DNA of 64,000 nt from Allofranklinella schreckenbergeri (GCF_003703475.1 NZ_RDQM01000006.1:62001-126000), one strand, 5' to 3'; positions 8,454 to 16,889 are shown, counted from the stretch's first letter. A program made the numbers and translations. Notes: generated from the sequence alone by a model not told the origin.

Positions 8454-9716
8454 GGGAACCTCTCAAAACCTCACCTGTACTTTTGATCGAGTAAATTGCT
8501 CAGCATGATCACTCCCCGCAGCGCCCTGAAGTTCGACCTGTTTGCCCAAGCCTGTCGAGAGCGCAAGCTTGAAGACCTGGGCGATCCCTTGCAACTCATC
8601 GCCCGGCACATCGACTTTGCTGCCCTGGTCAGTTTGGCCGAACCATTTCTTGCTCGCAGCGATGGCCGCAAAGGCGGCAGACCCGCCTATCCAGTCCAAG
8701 TCATGGTGCGTGTGCTGATCTTGAAACGCCTGTACAACCTGTCTGATGAGCAAATGGAGTACCAACTGCTCGATCGTATGAGCTACCAGCGCTTTTGCCT
8801 ACTGGAGCAAAGCATGAACGTGCCCGACAGAAACACCATCTGGCGCTTTGCTCAGCGCCTGGGTGTTGATGGAGCAGTGGCCTTGTTCCAAGGCGTGGAT
8901 GCACAACTGCACCGCCATGGCTACATCGCCCGAGGCGGACAGGCCATTGATGTCACCCTGGTGCCTGCCCCCAAGCAGCACTTGAGCAAAGAAGACAAGG
9001 CGCAGCTCGATCAAGGCAAGAAGCCTGAAGGCTGGAGCCAAGCCAAGTGCAGGCAAAAGGACGTGGATGCCACTCACACCAAAAAGCACGGCAAAAGCTA
9101 TTTTGGCTACAAGCTAAGCGTCAGCGTTGACCACAAACACGGCTTCATCCGAAAGGTGGCCACCGGCACGGCCAGCGAGCATGACGGACACCATTTCGAT
9201 GAGGTGCTCGATCTGGCCAACACAGGAGCACAAGTCAACGCCGACAAAGCCTACCCGAGCAGACAAAGATGCCAAATGCTCAAAGCGCTGGGCTTCAAAG
9301 ACGGCATACAGCGCAAGGCGCAGAAGAACAAGCCCTTGAGCGATTGCCAGAGGCGGCGCAACCGGCGTATTGCCAGCAAACGCGCCAAGGTCGAACACGT
9401 CTTTGCAGGCCTGCGTCACCTTGGAGGTAAATTCATCCGAAGCATTGGCCAAGCCAGAGCCAGCGCAACCATGGTGTTGATGGCCGCGTGCTACAACATC
9501 AAGCGACTGGCCCGGATGCTGGAAGAAGGGGTTGATCCCTTCTTCAAAGCTCGCCCCTCAAAGACCAACTTGCGCCTCAAAACGGCCAATGCGTGAGGAA
9601 AAGGGGGGGAATGGGCTCAAACGCGCTCTAAAAAAGGCTTCTTGATCCGGCTTTTTTCAGATCGTGAAGTGTTGGGGCTGAAAGCCCAGGAATTGCCCGG
9701 TTTTTTAGAGGTTCCC
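8454..9716 (+). mobile_element. IS5-family insertion sequence, ~1263 bp
   Basis: Ends are imperfect inverted repeats: GGGAACCTCTCAAAACC at 8454-8470 and its counterpart (GGGAACCTCTAAAAAACC on the minus strand) at 9699-9716. One transposase gene inside. The flanks AAAA on the left and ATAAGG on the right show no target duplication. The left flank corresponds to the upstream region of a cassette and the right flank to the inside of a lipase gene, so these two ends were not neighbours originally; an adjacent deletion or recombination between two insertions occurred. Confidence 0.85.
8505..9596 (+). CDS. IS5-family transposase
   Basis: 363 aa from the ATG at 8505; a TTG three codons upstream is possible. 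Has the IS5-type N-terminal helical domain with GRKGGRPAYPVQVMVRVLIL, then a DDE nuclease: first Asp in GQAIDVTLV (about residue 148), second in NADKAYPS (about 246), and the R-x6-Glu of the third block in RRNRRIASKRAKVEHVF (about 290-306). Length is normal for the family and the frame is intact, so the enzyme may be active. Oriented opposite to the RTX cassettes it interrupts. Confidence 0.93.
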   Translation: MITPRSALKFDLFAQACRERKLEDLGDPLQLIARHIDFAALVSLAEPFLARSDGRKGGRPAYPVQVMVRVLILKRLYNLSDEQMEYQLLDRMSYQRFCLLEQSMNVPDRNTIWRFAQRLGVDGAVALFQGVDAQLHRHGYIARGGQAIDVTLVPAPKQHLSKEDKAQLDQGKKPEGWSQAKCRQKDVDATHTKKHGKSYFGYKLSVSVDHKHGFIRKVATGTASEHDGHHFDEVLDLANTGAQVNADKAYPSRQRCQMLKALGFKDGIQRKAQKNKPLSDCQRRRNRRIASKRAKVEHVFAGLRHLGGKFIRSIGQARASATMVLMAACYNIKRLARMLEEGVDPFFKARPSKTNLRLKTANA

Positions 9717-9977
9717 ATAAGGCTGTGTGGCGCTGGGATCTTTGCTTTTGAAAAGAGTGGCTGAGAATCCGGAGGGTGTGTTGGACTCCTGGTAAACCAC
9801 TTCCCACCTTCTTATGAAGTCTTCGGCTTGGGATTTCGAAAATTCTTTCGATTGTAATTTTTCTGATACTTTCTTTGGATTGAAAATTCCAGAAGGACTT
9901 TTTTCGAAATCTACATAACATGCTTCTGATAAAAGTGCAGATTCAAATGGGTTGAGATTGAATTTGAAGTGGTTCAT
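9717..9977 (-). pseudogene. RTX lipase gene truncated by IS element
   Basis: Begins with ATG at 9975-9977 after GGAGATCACA and encodes 87 residues of a lipase N-terminus. From FSKSQAEDFIRRWEVVYQES to SATQPY it is identical to the intact lipase at 7701, but residues 1-37 differ, showing a distinct paralogue. The IS end cuts it just before the VRGT element, and three codons later the frame stops inside the IS. The catalytic core and RTX part are missing. Confidence 0.9.
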
Positions 9978-10561
9978 TGTGATCTCCTGTTCTCGAATTT
10001 GTCGTCAAGTCCTTGGAATGTTGAATAATTTTGTTTGTCGGCATGGCAGCTCGGTTTAATCATCCAGATCCGAGCGAAGTCTGGGATATCGGTTGCAGAG
10101 TATGCGTGAAAATCTTTGTGCTGAAGCATGACTTCATTTCTCTTTGTATCCAATATTTCTGTTGTTATTTCTGTAATTCCAAAATTTTTCTTCTTTATAA
10201 TCAAGTCGGAGGAGAATATTTCATTCATCATTATTCTGGTCCGATCCGGATTTATGCTGATTATTTTAATTTCTTTTTTTGGTGTTAAATTTGAAAGAAT
10301 TCCTGGGTTTTCTCTATCCCACTGTTCTGGGGTTTTGAGTATTTTGAGTCCTGCCTCATGTTTGCATAGTCTTCGATGCTCCCACGCCTGCAAAGGCGCA
10401 TCCCAAAGGGCAATGCCCCATACGGGTAAAATCACAAAATAAAAGCCGGGGAATTTGATGCGCCAGCCTGCCTTGCGCATGCTGGAGTTCAAGGCAATGG
10501 CTGCCCATAGACTCAATCCAAAATAGCATAACCAGAAAAGAACAATGACAAGGCTTCCCAT
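9974..10561 (-). CDS. two-segment membrane protein encoded in front of truncated RTX lipase
   Basis: 195 aa, start ATG at 10559-10561 with CAGGAG upstream. Residues 1-56 (two hydrophobic segments) are identical to the 197-aa protein at 7698-8291; the remaining soluble part is only weakly similar. It overlaps the start of the truncated lipase by four bases, so the cassette organisation is preserved although its partner is broken. The frame is still open, meaning the IS event is recent or the protein is useful alone, as an orphan immunity gene would be. That role is a hypothesis. Confidence 0.78.
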   Translation of the reverse strand: MGSLVIVLFWLCYFGLSLWAAIALNSSMRKAGWRIKFPGFYFVILPVWGIALWDAPLQAWEHRRLCKHEAGLKILKTPEQWDRENPGILSNLTPKKEIKIISINPDRTRIMMNEIFSSDLIIKKKNFGITEITTEILDTKRNEVMLQHKDFHAYSATDIPDFARIWMIKPSCHADKQNYSTFQGLDDKFENRRSQ

Positions 10562-10726
10562 ATTTAAAACTCCTGTTTGATGTATGTCGTTGGTTGCTGT
10601 GATTGGGGTTTTTAATGGAATTTTTTTCTTTTCTTGAAATCGAGGGGTTATTTTTCAACTTTTCGGCTTGCGCGTAAAAAATCATTCAAAGTTTCATGAG
10701 GTACCCAGTCAACCTCCTGAAAAGGG
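10390..10726. repeat. cassette upstream region plus conserved membrane-protein 5' end, copy 2
   Basis: Partner of 8120-8453. Identity stops at GAAAAGGGG, exactly where the IS begins in the other copy. Confidence 0.85.
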
Positions 10727-11085
10727 GATGGGGCGCTCCGTGAGAGGGGCTGAACGATTCCAGCGGGCAGTTGCCTCGATTTCCTGTTTTTCAGGCCGGA
10801 TTCGGCATCTTTATAAGCCATTTTTTCTGTCATGGCCACATTTTCGATTGTGAACAACAGTCATTGGGGTTGGTTTTGATTTTGCAATTGTCAAGCAATG
10901 TCTGGCGATGATGGTTTTACACTTCAATGTGCAAAAAAATATGCCGTTTCCGGCATGATTTTTATCGATTTGAGTTTTGTTGATGGAAAAGCCGTAAATT
11001 CCTCGCCCATGTCCGAAAGCGTATTCTCAGCCGAGCTGCCCAAAACCACATCGCTGCCAGCTTGAGCGCTGATTCAATCCCTTTG
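10562..11085 (-). pseudogene. cassette leader and remnant of a further RTX gene tail
   Basis: No intact gene. 10562-10726 is the cassette leader. 10815-10960 matches the intercassette region at 5280-5415 including the terminator hairpin at 10934-10960. 11028-11075 matches RTX coding sequence found at about 1037-1093 (shared run GCCGAGCTGCC and AGCGCTGATTC-like ending). This is the last visible trace of a fourth RTX gene, whose body has been lost up to the sulP gene. Confidence 0.65.
10934..10960 (-). terminator. cassette terminator, second copy
   Basis: Same ATGCCG-GAAA-CGGCAT stem and T-run (minus strand) as at 5389-5416, here downstream of the RTX tail remnant. Confidence 0.7.
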
Positions 11086-11196
11086 GCGTTGGGGAGGGAT
11101 GCATGTGTTTGGTTTGATGGGGGGCTGGTGTTAGGCGCGAAAATCCTCGCCTTTACATCCCCACCTGCCACCGCAAAGACAGCCAAAGGCCGCGCC

Positions 11197-12897
11197 ATGC
11201 CACCGATTCACTTCACCACCCGTTTCAATCCCAAGCTGTATGAGCTGATGGCTGGTTACAGCCGCGAGCGTTTCATCCGCGATGTGGGCGCGGGGCTGAC
11301 GGTGAGCGTGGTGGCGCTGCCGCTGGCGATGGCGTTTGCCATTGCTTCGGGGCTGGCGCCGCAGGCGGGGTTGTTCACGGCCATCATCGGCGGCTTTCTG
11401 GTGTCGCTGTTCAGCGGCTCGCGGGTGCAGATAGGCGGGCCTGCGGGGGCGTTCATTGTCATCGTGTACGGCATCGTGGAGCAGTACGGCGTGGGCGGGC
11501 TGCTGCTGGCCACGTTCATGTCCGGCGTCATGCTGTGGGCGATGGGCTTTTTGCGCATGGGGGTGTTGATCCAGTTCATTCCCGTGGCGGTCATCATCGG
11601 CTTTACCAATGGCATTGCGGTGCTGATCGGGCTGTCGCAAATCAAGGATTTTCTGGGCTTGCGCATCGAGGGCAAGATGCCTGCGGAGTTCTTCCCCATG
11701 CTGCAAACGCTGTGGCAGGCGCTGCCGAGCTGGAGTGCGCCGTCGCTGGCGGTGGCGCTGTTTGCGCTGGGCATCATCGTGCTGTGGCAGCAGGTGATGA
11801 AGCGCCGCGTGCAGTTGCCTGGCGATGCGGGCATGCTGCCGCGCGTTTCAGGCTCGCTGGCGCTGATTCCCGGCTCCATCGTGGCGCTGGTGGCGGCGAC
11901 TTTGCTCAGCCATGGCCTGGGGCTGGATGTGGCCACCATCGGCAGCCGCTTTGGCGGCATTCCGCAGGGCTTGCCCAGCCTGACGGTGCCCGCTTTCAGT
12001 GTGGAAGGCGTCAAAGCCTTGATGCTGCCCGCCTTTACGCTGGCGGTGCTGGGGGCGATCGAGTCGCTGCTGTGCGCGCGCGTGGCCGACAAGCTCATTG
12101 GCGACAAGCACGATTCCAACCAGGAGCTGCTGGCGCAGGGCTTTGCCAATATGGTGGCGCCGTTTTTCGGCGGCATGCCGGTCACGGGCACCATCGCCCG
12201 CACCATGACCAACATCAAAAACGGTGGCAGCAGCCCGGTGGCGGGCATGGTGCATGCGCTGGGGCTGCTGCTGGTGGTGCTGGTGGCGGCGCCGTTGGCG
12301 CAGTACATCCCGCTGGCTGCGCTGTCGGCCATTCTCATGTTCGTGGCCTGGAACATGGGCGAGTGGCGCGAGTTCGCGCGCCTGCGCAGCTTCCGCCTGC
12401 CGTATCGCATCACGCTGCTGTCGGTGTTTGTGCTGACGGTGGTGGTGGATTTGACGGTGGCGATCGAGGTGGGGCTGTTTCTGGCCTGCTTGACGTTCAT
12501 CTACCGCATCTCCAGCTTGAGTACGGCCGAGCGTTTTGTGCTGCCAGGCGATGACAAAGAGGGGGCGGCGGCAGCGCCGGGCGTGACGGCTTACCGCCTG
12601 ACGGGGGCGATCTTTTTCGGCGCGGTGGAGCTGATTGGGGCCATGCGCGCAAACCTGCCGCAGCGCGCGCTGGTGCTGGATTTTTCCAGCGTGATTTACA
12701 TCGACTCCTCCGGCGGCGAGGCGCTGGATGAGCTGCTCCAGGCCTGCCAGGACAAAGGCATCCCCATCCTGGTGTGCGGCTTGCGCCGCCAGCCGGTGGA
12801 CATGCTCACGCGCACGCGCTGGCTGGCGCGGGTGGGTCAGGCCAACATTTGCGCGGATCTGCCCGCCGTGCAGGCGCGCTTGGCCAAGCTGTCGTGA
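11197..12897 (+). CDS. SulP/SLC26-family anion permease with STAS domain
   Basis: 566 aa from the ATG at 11197; an in-frame ATG at 11062 would extend into the RTX remnant and is rejected. About 10-12 hydrophobic segments over residues ~25-430, including the SulP signature region (VGLTVSVVALPLAMAFAIASG-like start of the transport core), then a cytoplasmic STAS domain with the IDSSGGEAL loop (Asp503-Ser504-Ser505-Gly506), the usual phosphorylation-type serine. Family members import sulfate, bicarbonate or other anions; the substrate cannot be read here. It stands alone, 80 bp before nirK. High GC contrasts sharply with the RTX locus to its left. Confidence 0.9.
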   Translation: MPPIHFTTRFNPKLYELMAGYSRERFIRDVGAGLTVSVVALPLAMAFAIASGLAPQAGLFTAIIGGFLVSLFSGSRVQIGGPAGAFIVIVYGIVEQYGVGGLLLATFMSGVMLWAMGFLRMGVLIQFIPVAVIIGFTNGIAVLIGLSQIKDFLGLRIEGKMPAEFFPMLQTLWQALPSWSAPSLAVALFALGIIVLWQQVMKRRVQLPGDAGMLPRVSGSLALIPGSIVALVAATLLSHGLGLDVATIGSRFGGIPQGLPSLTVPAFSVEGVKALMLPAFTLAVLGAIESLLCARVADKLIGDKHDSNQELLAQGFANMVAPFFGGMPVTGTIARTMTNIKNGGSSPVAGMVHALGLLLVVLVAAPLAQYIPLAALSAILMFVAWNMGEWREFARLRSFRLPYRITLLSVFVLTVVVDLTVAIEVGLFLACLTFIYRISSLSTAERFVLPGDDKEGAAAAPGVTAYRLTGAIFFGAVELIGAMRANLPQRALVLDFSSVIYIDSSGGEALDELLQACQDKGIPILVCGLRRQPVDMLTRTRWLARVGQANICADLPAVQARLAKLS

Positions 12898-12977
12898 ATG
12901 GCCCTGTCCGCCAGCGGGGCAACGTGGCGGGCTTGGGGTAAACCCTAGAATGGCGCTTTCCCCTTCAGGAGGCTGCC

Positions 12978-14258
12978 ATGACCCCATCTCTGTCATCTTT
13001 GCGTTTGTCCCTGTTGAGCCTGGCCGTGGCGGCCAGCGCGATGGCGTTGCCCGCCTGGGCGCAGGACGCCGAGGGCGCGCCGTTTACCGGCGGGCTGCCG
13101 GGTTACGAGGTCACGCCCGCGCCCAGGGAAATCGCCACGCTGGAGCGCGTGCGCCAGGAGCTGGTGGCCCCGCCGCGCGTGCCCGAGCACAGCCAGCAAT
13201 CGCCCGCGCGCCCGCGTGTGGTGCAGGTGGATTTGCGCGTGGAGGAAAAGGAGATCGAGGTCGAGCCCGGCGTTTTCATGTGGGCCTTTACCTTCAACGG
13301 CTCCGTGCCCGGCCCGCTGATCGTGGTGCACGAGGGCGACTATGTGGAAGTCAAGCTGCAAAACCCGGCCCACAACCAACTGGTGCACAACATCGACTTT
13401 CACGCCTCCACCGGCGCCCTGGGCGCGGGCGATTTGACCCACGTTGCCCCGGGGCAAGAGGCCGTGGTGCGCTTCAAGGCCGACAAGCCCGGCATCTTCA
13501 TCTACCACTGCGCGCCGGGCGCCTCCATGGTGCCCTGGCACGTGGTGCACGGCATGAATGGCGCCATCGTCGTGCTGCCCAAGGGCGGGCTGAAAGACAA
13601 GCACGGCAAGCCCTTGCGCTACGACAAGGCGTATTACATCGGCGAGCAGGATTTTTACCTGCCCAAGGATGCGCAAGGCCATTACAAGCGCTATGCCAGC
13701 GCCGTCGAATCCTTCAACGACGACAAAGAGGTGATGGACAAGCTCGTGCCCACGCACGTCGTCTTTGGCGACCGCAAGGAGGCCTACACCGGCGAAAACG
13801 CCCTGACGGCCAAAGTGGGCGAATCGGTGATGTTCTTTCACTCCCAGGCCAATCGCCCCTCCTATCCGCACCTCATCGGCGGGCACGGCGATTACGTCTG
13901 GGAGCGCGGCAACCTGGCCGACGCCCCGGCGCACGATCTGGAGAGCTGGGTCATCTCCGCAGGTTCGGCAGGCGCGGCGCTCTACACCTTCCGCCAGCCG
14001 GGCGTGTACGTTTACCTCAGCCACAACCTCATCGAAGCCTTCAACCTCGGTGCGCTGGCCGAAGTCAAAGTCGATGGCCGCTGGGACAACGGCTTGATGG
14101 AGCAGCTCGTGCCCCCGCGCGACATGGCGCCAGCCAAGGCCGATGAAACCAAGGTCAGCCCCGCCGCCGCCCAGACCGACAGCGCACCCAACGCAGCGCC
14201 AGCACCAGCGCCCGCAGCCAAATCCGAGGCCAAATCCGAGGCCAGCGGCCAGCGTTGA
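12978..14258 (+). CDS. nirK: copper-containing nitrite reductase
   Basis: 426 aa periplasmic enzyme reducing nitrite to nitric oxide. Signal peptide residues 1-28 (AWA before QDAEG). Two cupredoxin domains. Type 1 copper ligands His137, Cys178, His188 and Met193; type 2 ligands His142, His177 and the His of YLSHNLI; catalytic Asp140 in HNIDFHAS and the second active-site His in YPHLIGGHG. An Ala/Pro-rich tail of ~35 residues follows the second domain, unlike the shortest NirK proteins, and may tether or space the enzyme. AGGAGG lies eight bases before the ATG. The next gene encodes a SCO1-like copper chaperone. No nor genes or NsrR/Dnr gene are in the window. Confidence 0.95.
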   Translation: MTPSLSSLRLSLLSLAVAASAMALPAWAQDAEGAPFTGGLPGYEVTPAPREIATLERVRQELVAPPRVPEHSQQSPARPRVVQVDLRVEEKEIEVEPGVFMWAFTFNGSVPGPLIVVHEGDYVEVKLQNPAHNQLVHNIDFHASTGALGAGDLTHVAPGQEAVVRFKADKPGIFIYHCAPGASMVPWHVVHGMNGAIVVLPKGGLKDKHGKPLRYDKAYYIGEQDFYLPKDAQGHYKRYASAVESFNDDKEVMDKLVPTHVVFGDRKEAYTGENALTAKVGESVMFFHSQANRPSYPHLIGGHGDYVWERGNLADAPAHDLESWVISAGSAGAALYTFRQPGVYVYLSHNLIEAFNLGALAEVKVDGRWDNGLMEQLVPPRDMAPAKADETKVSPAAAQTDSAPNAAPAPAPAAKSEAKSEASGQR

Positions 14259-14273
14259 TCGGGAGAGAACGCC

Positions 14274-14927
14274 ATGCGCCACCCCCATCCCCCTTCGGCC
14301 CCCCCTCCACGGCCCATCTTGCGGCGCGCCTTGCCGTGGTTGATGGCGCTGGCTCTGGCCGCCGCTGGCGCATGGCCCCTGCGCCCGGCCCAGGCCCAAG
14401 CTGCGGCGGGCCAGGCCATCCATTTCACCCTCAACGGCCCCGCTGGCCCCGTGACCGAGCGCAGCCACCCCGGCAAGCACCTGCTGCTGGCCATTGGCTA
14501 CACCACCTGCCCGGATATCTGCCCAACCACGCTGTACGAATGGGCGCAAACCCTGCAAACCATGCGCCGCCCCGAAGCCATCGCGCCCTTGTTCGTCAGC
14601 ATCGACCCGGGCGACACGCCCCAGGCCTTGCAGACCTACACCCGTTTTTTCGATGAACGCATCGTCGGCTTGACGGGTGAGCCAGAGCGCATCCAGGCGC
14701 TGGCGCGCCAACTGGGCGCCACCTTCGGCTACCGCCTCAACGGCCAAAAGGTGGCGCAGCCCCAGCCAGGCTCCGGCTACGGCGTCTATCACAGCGCGCT
14801 GATCTACCTCATCGGCCCCGACCGCAAACTGATCGACGTGTTCGACTACCAAATCGGCGCCGAAGGCTTGACGGCTGCGCTGGACAAGGTGTTGGGCGAT
14901 GCGCCCGCCAACACTTCCGGAAAATGA
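14274..14927 (+). CDS. SCO1/SenC/PrrC-family copper chaperone
   Basis: 217 aa. N-terminal hydrophobic segment (about residues 17-42) that either anchors or exports it, then a thioredoxin-like fold with the copper-binding TCPDICP motif (Cys79, Cys83) and the distal His173 in YHSALIYL. Family members load copper into cytochrome oxidase Cu-A; beside nirK it probably serves that enzyme, as in other nirK-sco pairs (inference). Starts 15 bases after nirK and overlaps the following acetyltransferase gene by ATGA, so the three are likely co-transcribed. Confidence 0.92.
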   Translation: MRHPHPPSAPPPRPILRRALPWLMALALAAAGAWPLRPAQAQAAAGQAIHFTLNGPAGPVTERSHPGKHLLLAIGYTTCPDICPTTLYEWAQTLQTMRRPEAIAPLFVSIDPGDTPQALQTYTRFFDERIVGLTGEPERIQALARQLGATFGYRLNGQKVAQPQPGSGYGVYHSALIYLIGPDRKLIDVFDYQIGAEGLTAALDKVLGDAPANTSGK

Positions 14928-15358
14928 AAAAAGAATTCGACAGGCAAGCACTGACCATTATCCAGTCGCCCGGTTGCATTGGGGATTATTTAAATGGAGT
15001 GGGGGATATTTATGTGAAAAATGGATGGGGTGATGGGTACGATGAAAACATGCTCCGGAAAATGTTTTTGAGTGCCCATTATGTGGTTGTGATTCATTCG
15101 GGCTTGGTTATAGGCGTTACCAGGGCCTTGACGGATGATGTGTGTGTCACGCATTTTTCCGAAATTCTGGTGCATCCGGATTATCAAAGAAGTGGCGTTG
15201 CCCAGTTGATGGTGGAGTGTGTTTTGAAATGCCTGTCCCATACGTATATCTACGCGGAGGCTTTGACGGATATTGCCGCCAGGCTGCTTGAAAACAATGG
15301 ATTCAAGCGAAAGCCGCAACTCCAAGTTTATGTGAAAGCAGGCTATTCCACATCTTGA
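14924..15358 (+). CDS. GNAT-family N-acetyltransferase
   Basis: 144 aa. Motif A of the acetyl-CoA site is visible as EILVHPDYQRSGVAQLMV (about residues 82-99). Target unknown. The gene overlaps the sco1 stop by four bases but is much AT-richer than nirK and sco1, with different codon use, which points to acquisition from elsewhere and insertion at the end of the operon. It is followed immediately by an AT-rich intergenic element. Confidence 0.85.
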   Translation: MKKEFDRQALTIIQSPGCIGDYLNGVGDIYVKNGWGDGYDENMLRKMFLSAHYVVVIHSGLVIGVTRALTDDVCVTHFSEILVHPDYQRSGVAQLMVECVLKCLSHTYIYAEALTDIAARLLENNGFKRKPQLQVYVKAGYSTS

Positions 15359-15389
15359 TTGCGGCTGGTGTAGGTATGTTGCATGTTGT

Positions 15390-15468
15390 AAATTTTACAT
15401 ATCAATAAAAATAAATTTTTTTATAAATATGCCAAAACATGCCTGTATTTTTTCTTTTGATGGATAAG
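15390..15468. repeat. AT-rich palindromic element, copy 1
   Basis: ACATATCAATAAAAATAAA at the left, TGCCAAAACATGCC core, TTTTTTCTTTTGATGG at the right. Lies between the acetyltransferase and propeller genes, both on the plus strand. Confidence 0.75.
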
Positions 15469-15479
15469 TTGTCCCGGTC

Positions 15480-16808
15480 ATGAGTCGTCGCCGCTTCCTC
15501 GCCACTGCTGCTGCCTGGCCCCTGGCCTGGGCGGCGGGGCGTGCCAGTTTGGCCGTTGAGGCCCAAGCGCCCGCCACATCCGCCAACCCGTCCGCCGCTA
15601 CGCCCGCATCCGCCGCCGCCAAAGCCTCGCTGCACGCCCCCACGCGCTACGCCTTCGTGGCCGATCGCTTCAGCTACGCCATCAGCGTGGTGGAGATCGA
15701 CACCGGCCGGCATGTGGACACCCTCAGCTTCGGCTTTCGTCCGCGCGTGTTCGAGATGGCGCGCGACGACGCCATGTTGGCCGTGGGCTCGCCCGAAGTG
15801 CCCGCCATCTGCCTGCACAACCTGCAAACGCGTCAGACGCACCGCCTGGCGCTGCCCTCGCCGCTGTACCAAATCTTCTTCGTACCGCAAACGCACCTGC
15901 TGGCCATCGGCATGCGCGATCAGGTCGGGCTGATCGACTACGAGCGCCTGAGCCTGACCGTGCTGGCCCGCCGCTTCGACTCGCCCCGGCGCGAGACGGC
16001 GCTCAACACCTATTACTCGCTGCTGTTCAGCTCCTTCAGCCAGACCTTCTGGGTGCTCGATGAGCTGCGCCCCAGTCTGTGGCGCCAGCCTGGCCCGGCC
16101 AGCGCCGCTGCGTCCGGGGCATCCGGGGCATTCAGTTGGCGGGAGAACTGGCAGCATTCCTGGCAAGAAGCCTGGCAGGAGATCGATCTGGCCGCCCACG
16201 TCCCCGGCGGCAGCGGCCTGGGCATTGGCGTGGCCAGCGCCGAGGATGCGCTGCTGGCGCTGACGGTGGACGATGGCTCCCAGGGCCTGCTGTACTTCCC
16301 CCGGACGGGCCGGGTGTGCTCCACCGGCCCCATGCGCCGCAGCGGCCACACCAACGAGCCGCTGCTCATGCCCTACATCGACGCCGCCAGCGCGCACGTG
16401 CTCTTTGGCGATGTGCAGGGCCACATGGCGCTGTTTGGGCTGGACGACGAAGCCGCCCGCAGCGGCCAGCGCGAGGTGCGGCCCGAGCGTTTTGTGCTGG
16501 ATTTTTCGCCCCGCGTCATCCGCAGCGGCTGGCTGGACAGCACCTGGATCATCGGCGGCGACCGCGCCCTGCAACTGCAATCCTTTGCCGACCCGGCCGA
16601 TCGCAAGCAGTTTCGCTTTCGCGAGGCCGTCACCGGCATCTGGGTCACGGGCGACAGCAAAACCGCCCTGGTCACCCTGGACGAAGGCCCCTCGCGCTTG
16701 TACCGCTACGACATCCGCACGCGCGAGCCGCTGGCCCCCATCTTCGTGCCCCACGTGGCCATGCCCGGCCTGGTGCGCATGGGCAGCAATAACAGCATCT
16801 GCTATTGA
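15480..16808 (+). CDS. Tat-exported beta-propeller protein of unknown function
   Basis: 442 aa beginning with a twin-arginine leader, SRRRFLATAAAWPLAWAAG, cleaved around residue 25. The mature part is built of repeated YVTN/NHL-like beta-strand units (for example YAFVADRFSYAISVVEID and the segments near residues 95-150 and 270-320), as in seven-bladed propellers. No catalytic motif is evident. Tat export suggests it folds in the cytoplasm, possibly with a cofactor. Downstream of nirK-sco it could belong to nitrogen-oxide or copper metabolism, but an AT-rich element separates them and this is a guess. Confidence 0.75.
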   Translation: MSRRRFLATAAAWPLAWAAGRASLAVEAQAPATSANPSAATPASAAAKASLHAPTRYAFVADRFSYAISVVEIDTGRHVDTLSFGFRPRVFEMARDDAMLAVGSPEVPAICLHNLQTRQTHRLALPSPLYQIFFVPQTHLLAIGMRDQVGLIDYERLSLTVLARRFDSPRRETALNTYYSLLFSSFSQTFWVLDELRPSLWRQPGPASAAASGASGAFSWRENWQHSWQEAWQEIDLAAHVPGGSGLGIGVASAEDALLALTVDDGSQGLLYFPRTGRVCSTGPMRRSGHTNEPLLMPYIDAASAHVLFGDVQGHMALFGLDDEAARSGQREVRPERFVLDFSPRVIRSGWLDSTWIIGGDRALQLQSFADPADRKQFRFREAVTGIWVTGDSKTALVTLDEGPSRLYRYDIRTREPLAPIFVPHVAMPGLVRMGSNNSICY

Positions 16809-16889
16809 ATTACAAATCAATATAAATTCTTTTTGATGCCCATCATGCCAAAATAGGGTGGTTTTTTTTCCTTTTGATTGGTAATTCAA
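16808..16889. repeat. AT-rich palindromic element, copy 2
   Basis: ATTACAAATCAATATAAA at the left, ATCATGCCAAAATAGGG core, TTTTTCCTTTTGATTGGTAA at the right; the two ends are mutually inverted. Sits between two plus-strand genes and may act as terminator of the propeller gene. Confidence 0.85.

Noticed and set aside
12993-14951. 652-residue minus-strand open frame over nirK and sco1
   Set aside because: Shadow of high-GC coding sequence; His/Gly/Ala-rich nonsense composition and no ribosome site.
15402-16889. 495-residue minus-strand open frame over the propeller gene
   Set aside because: Shadow frame; ends lie in AT-rich repeats.
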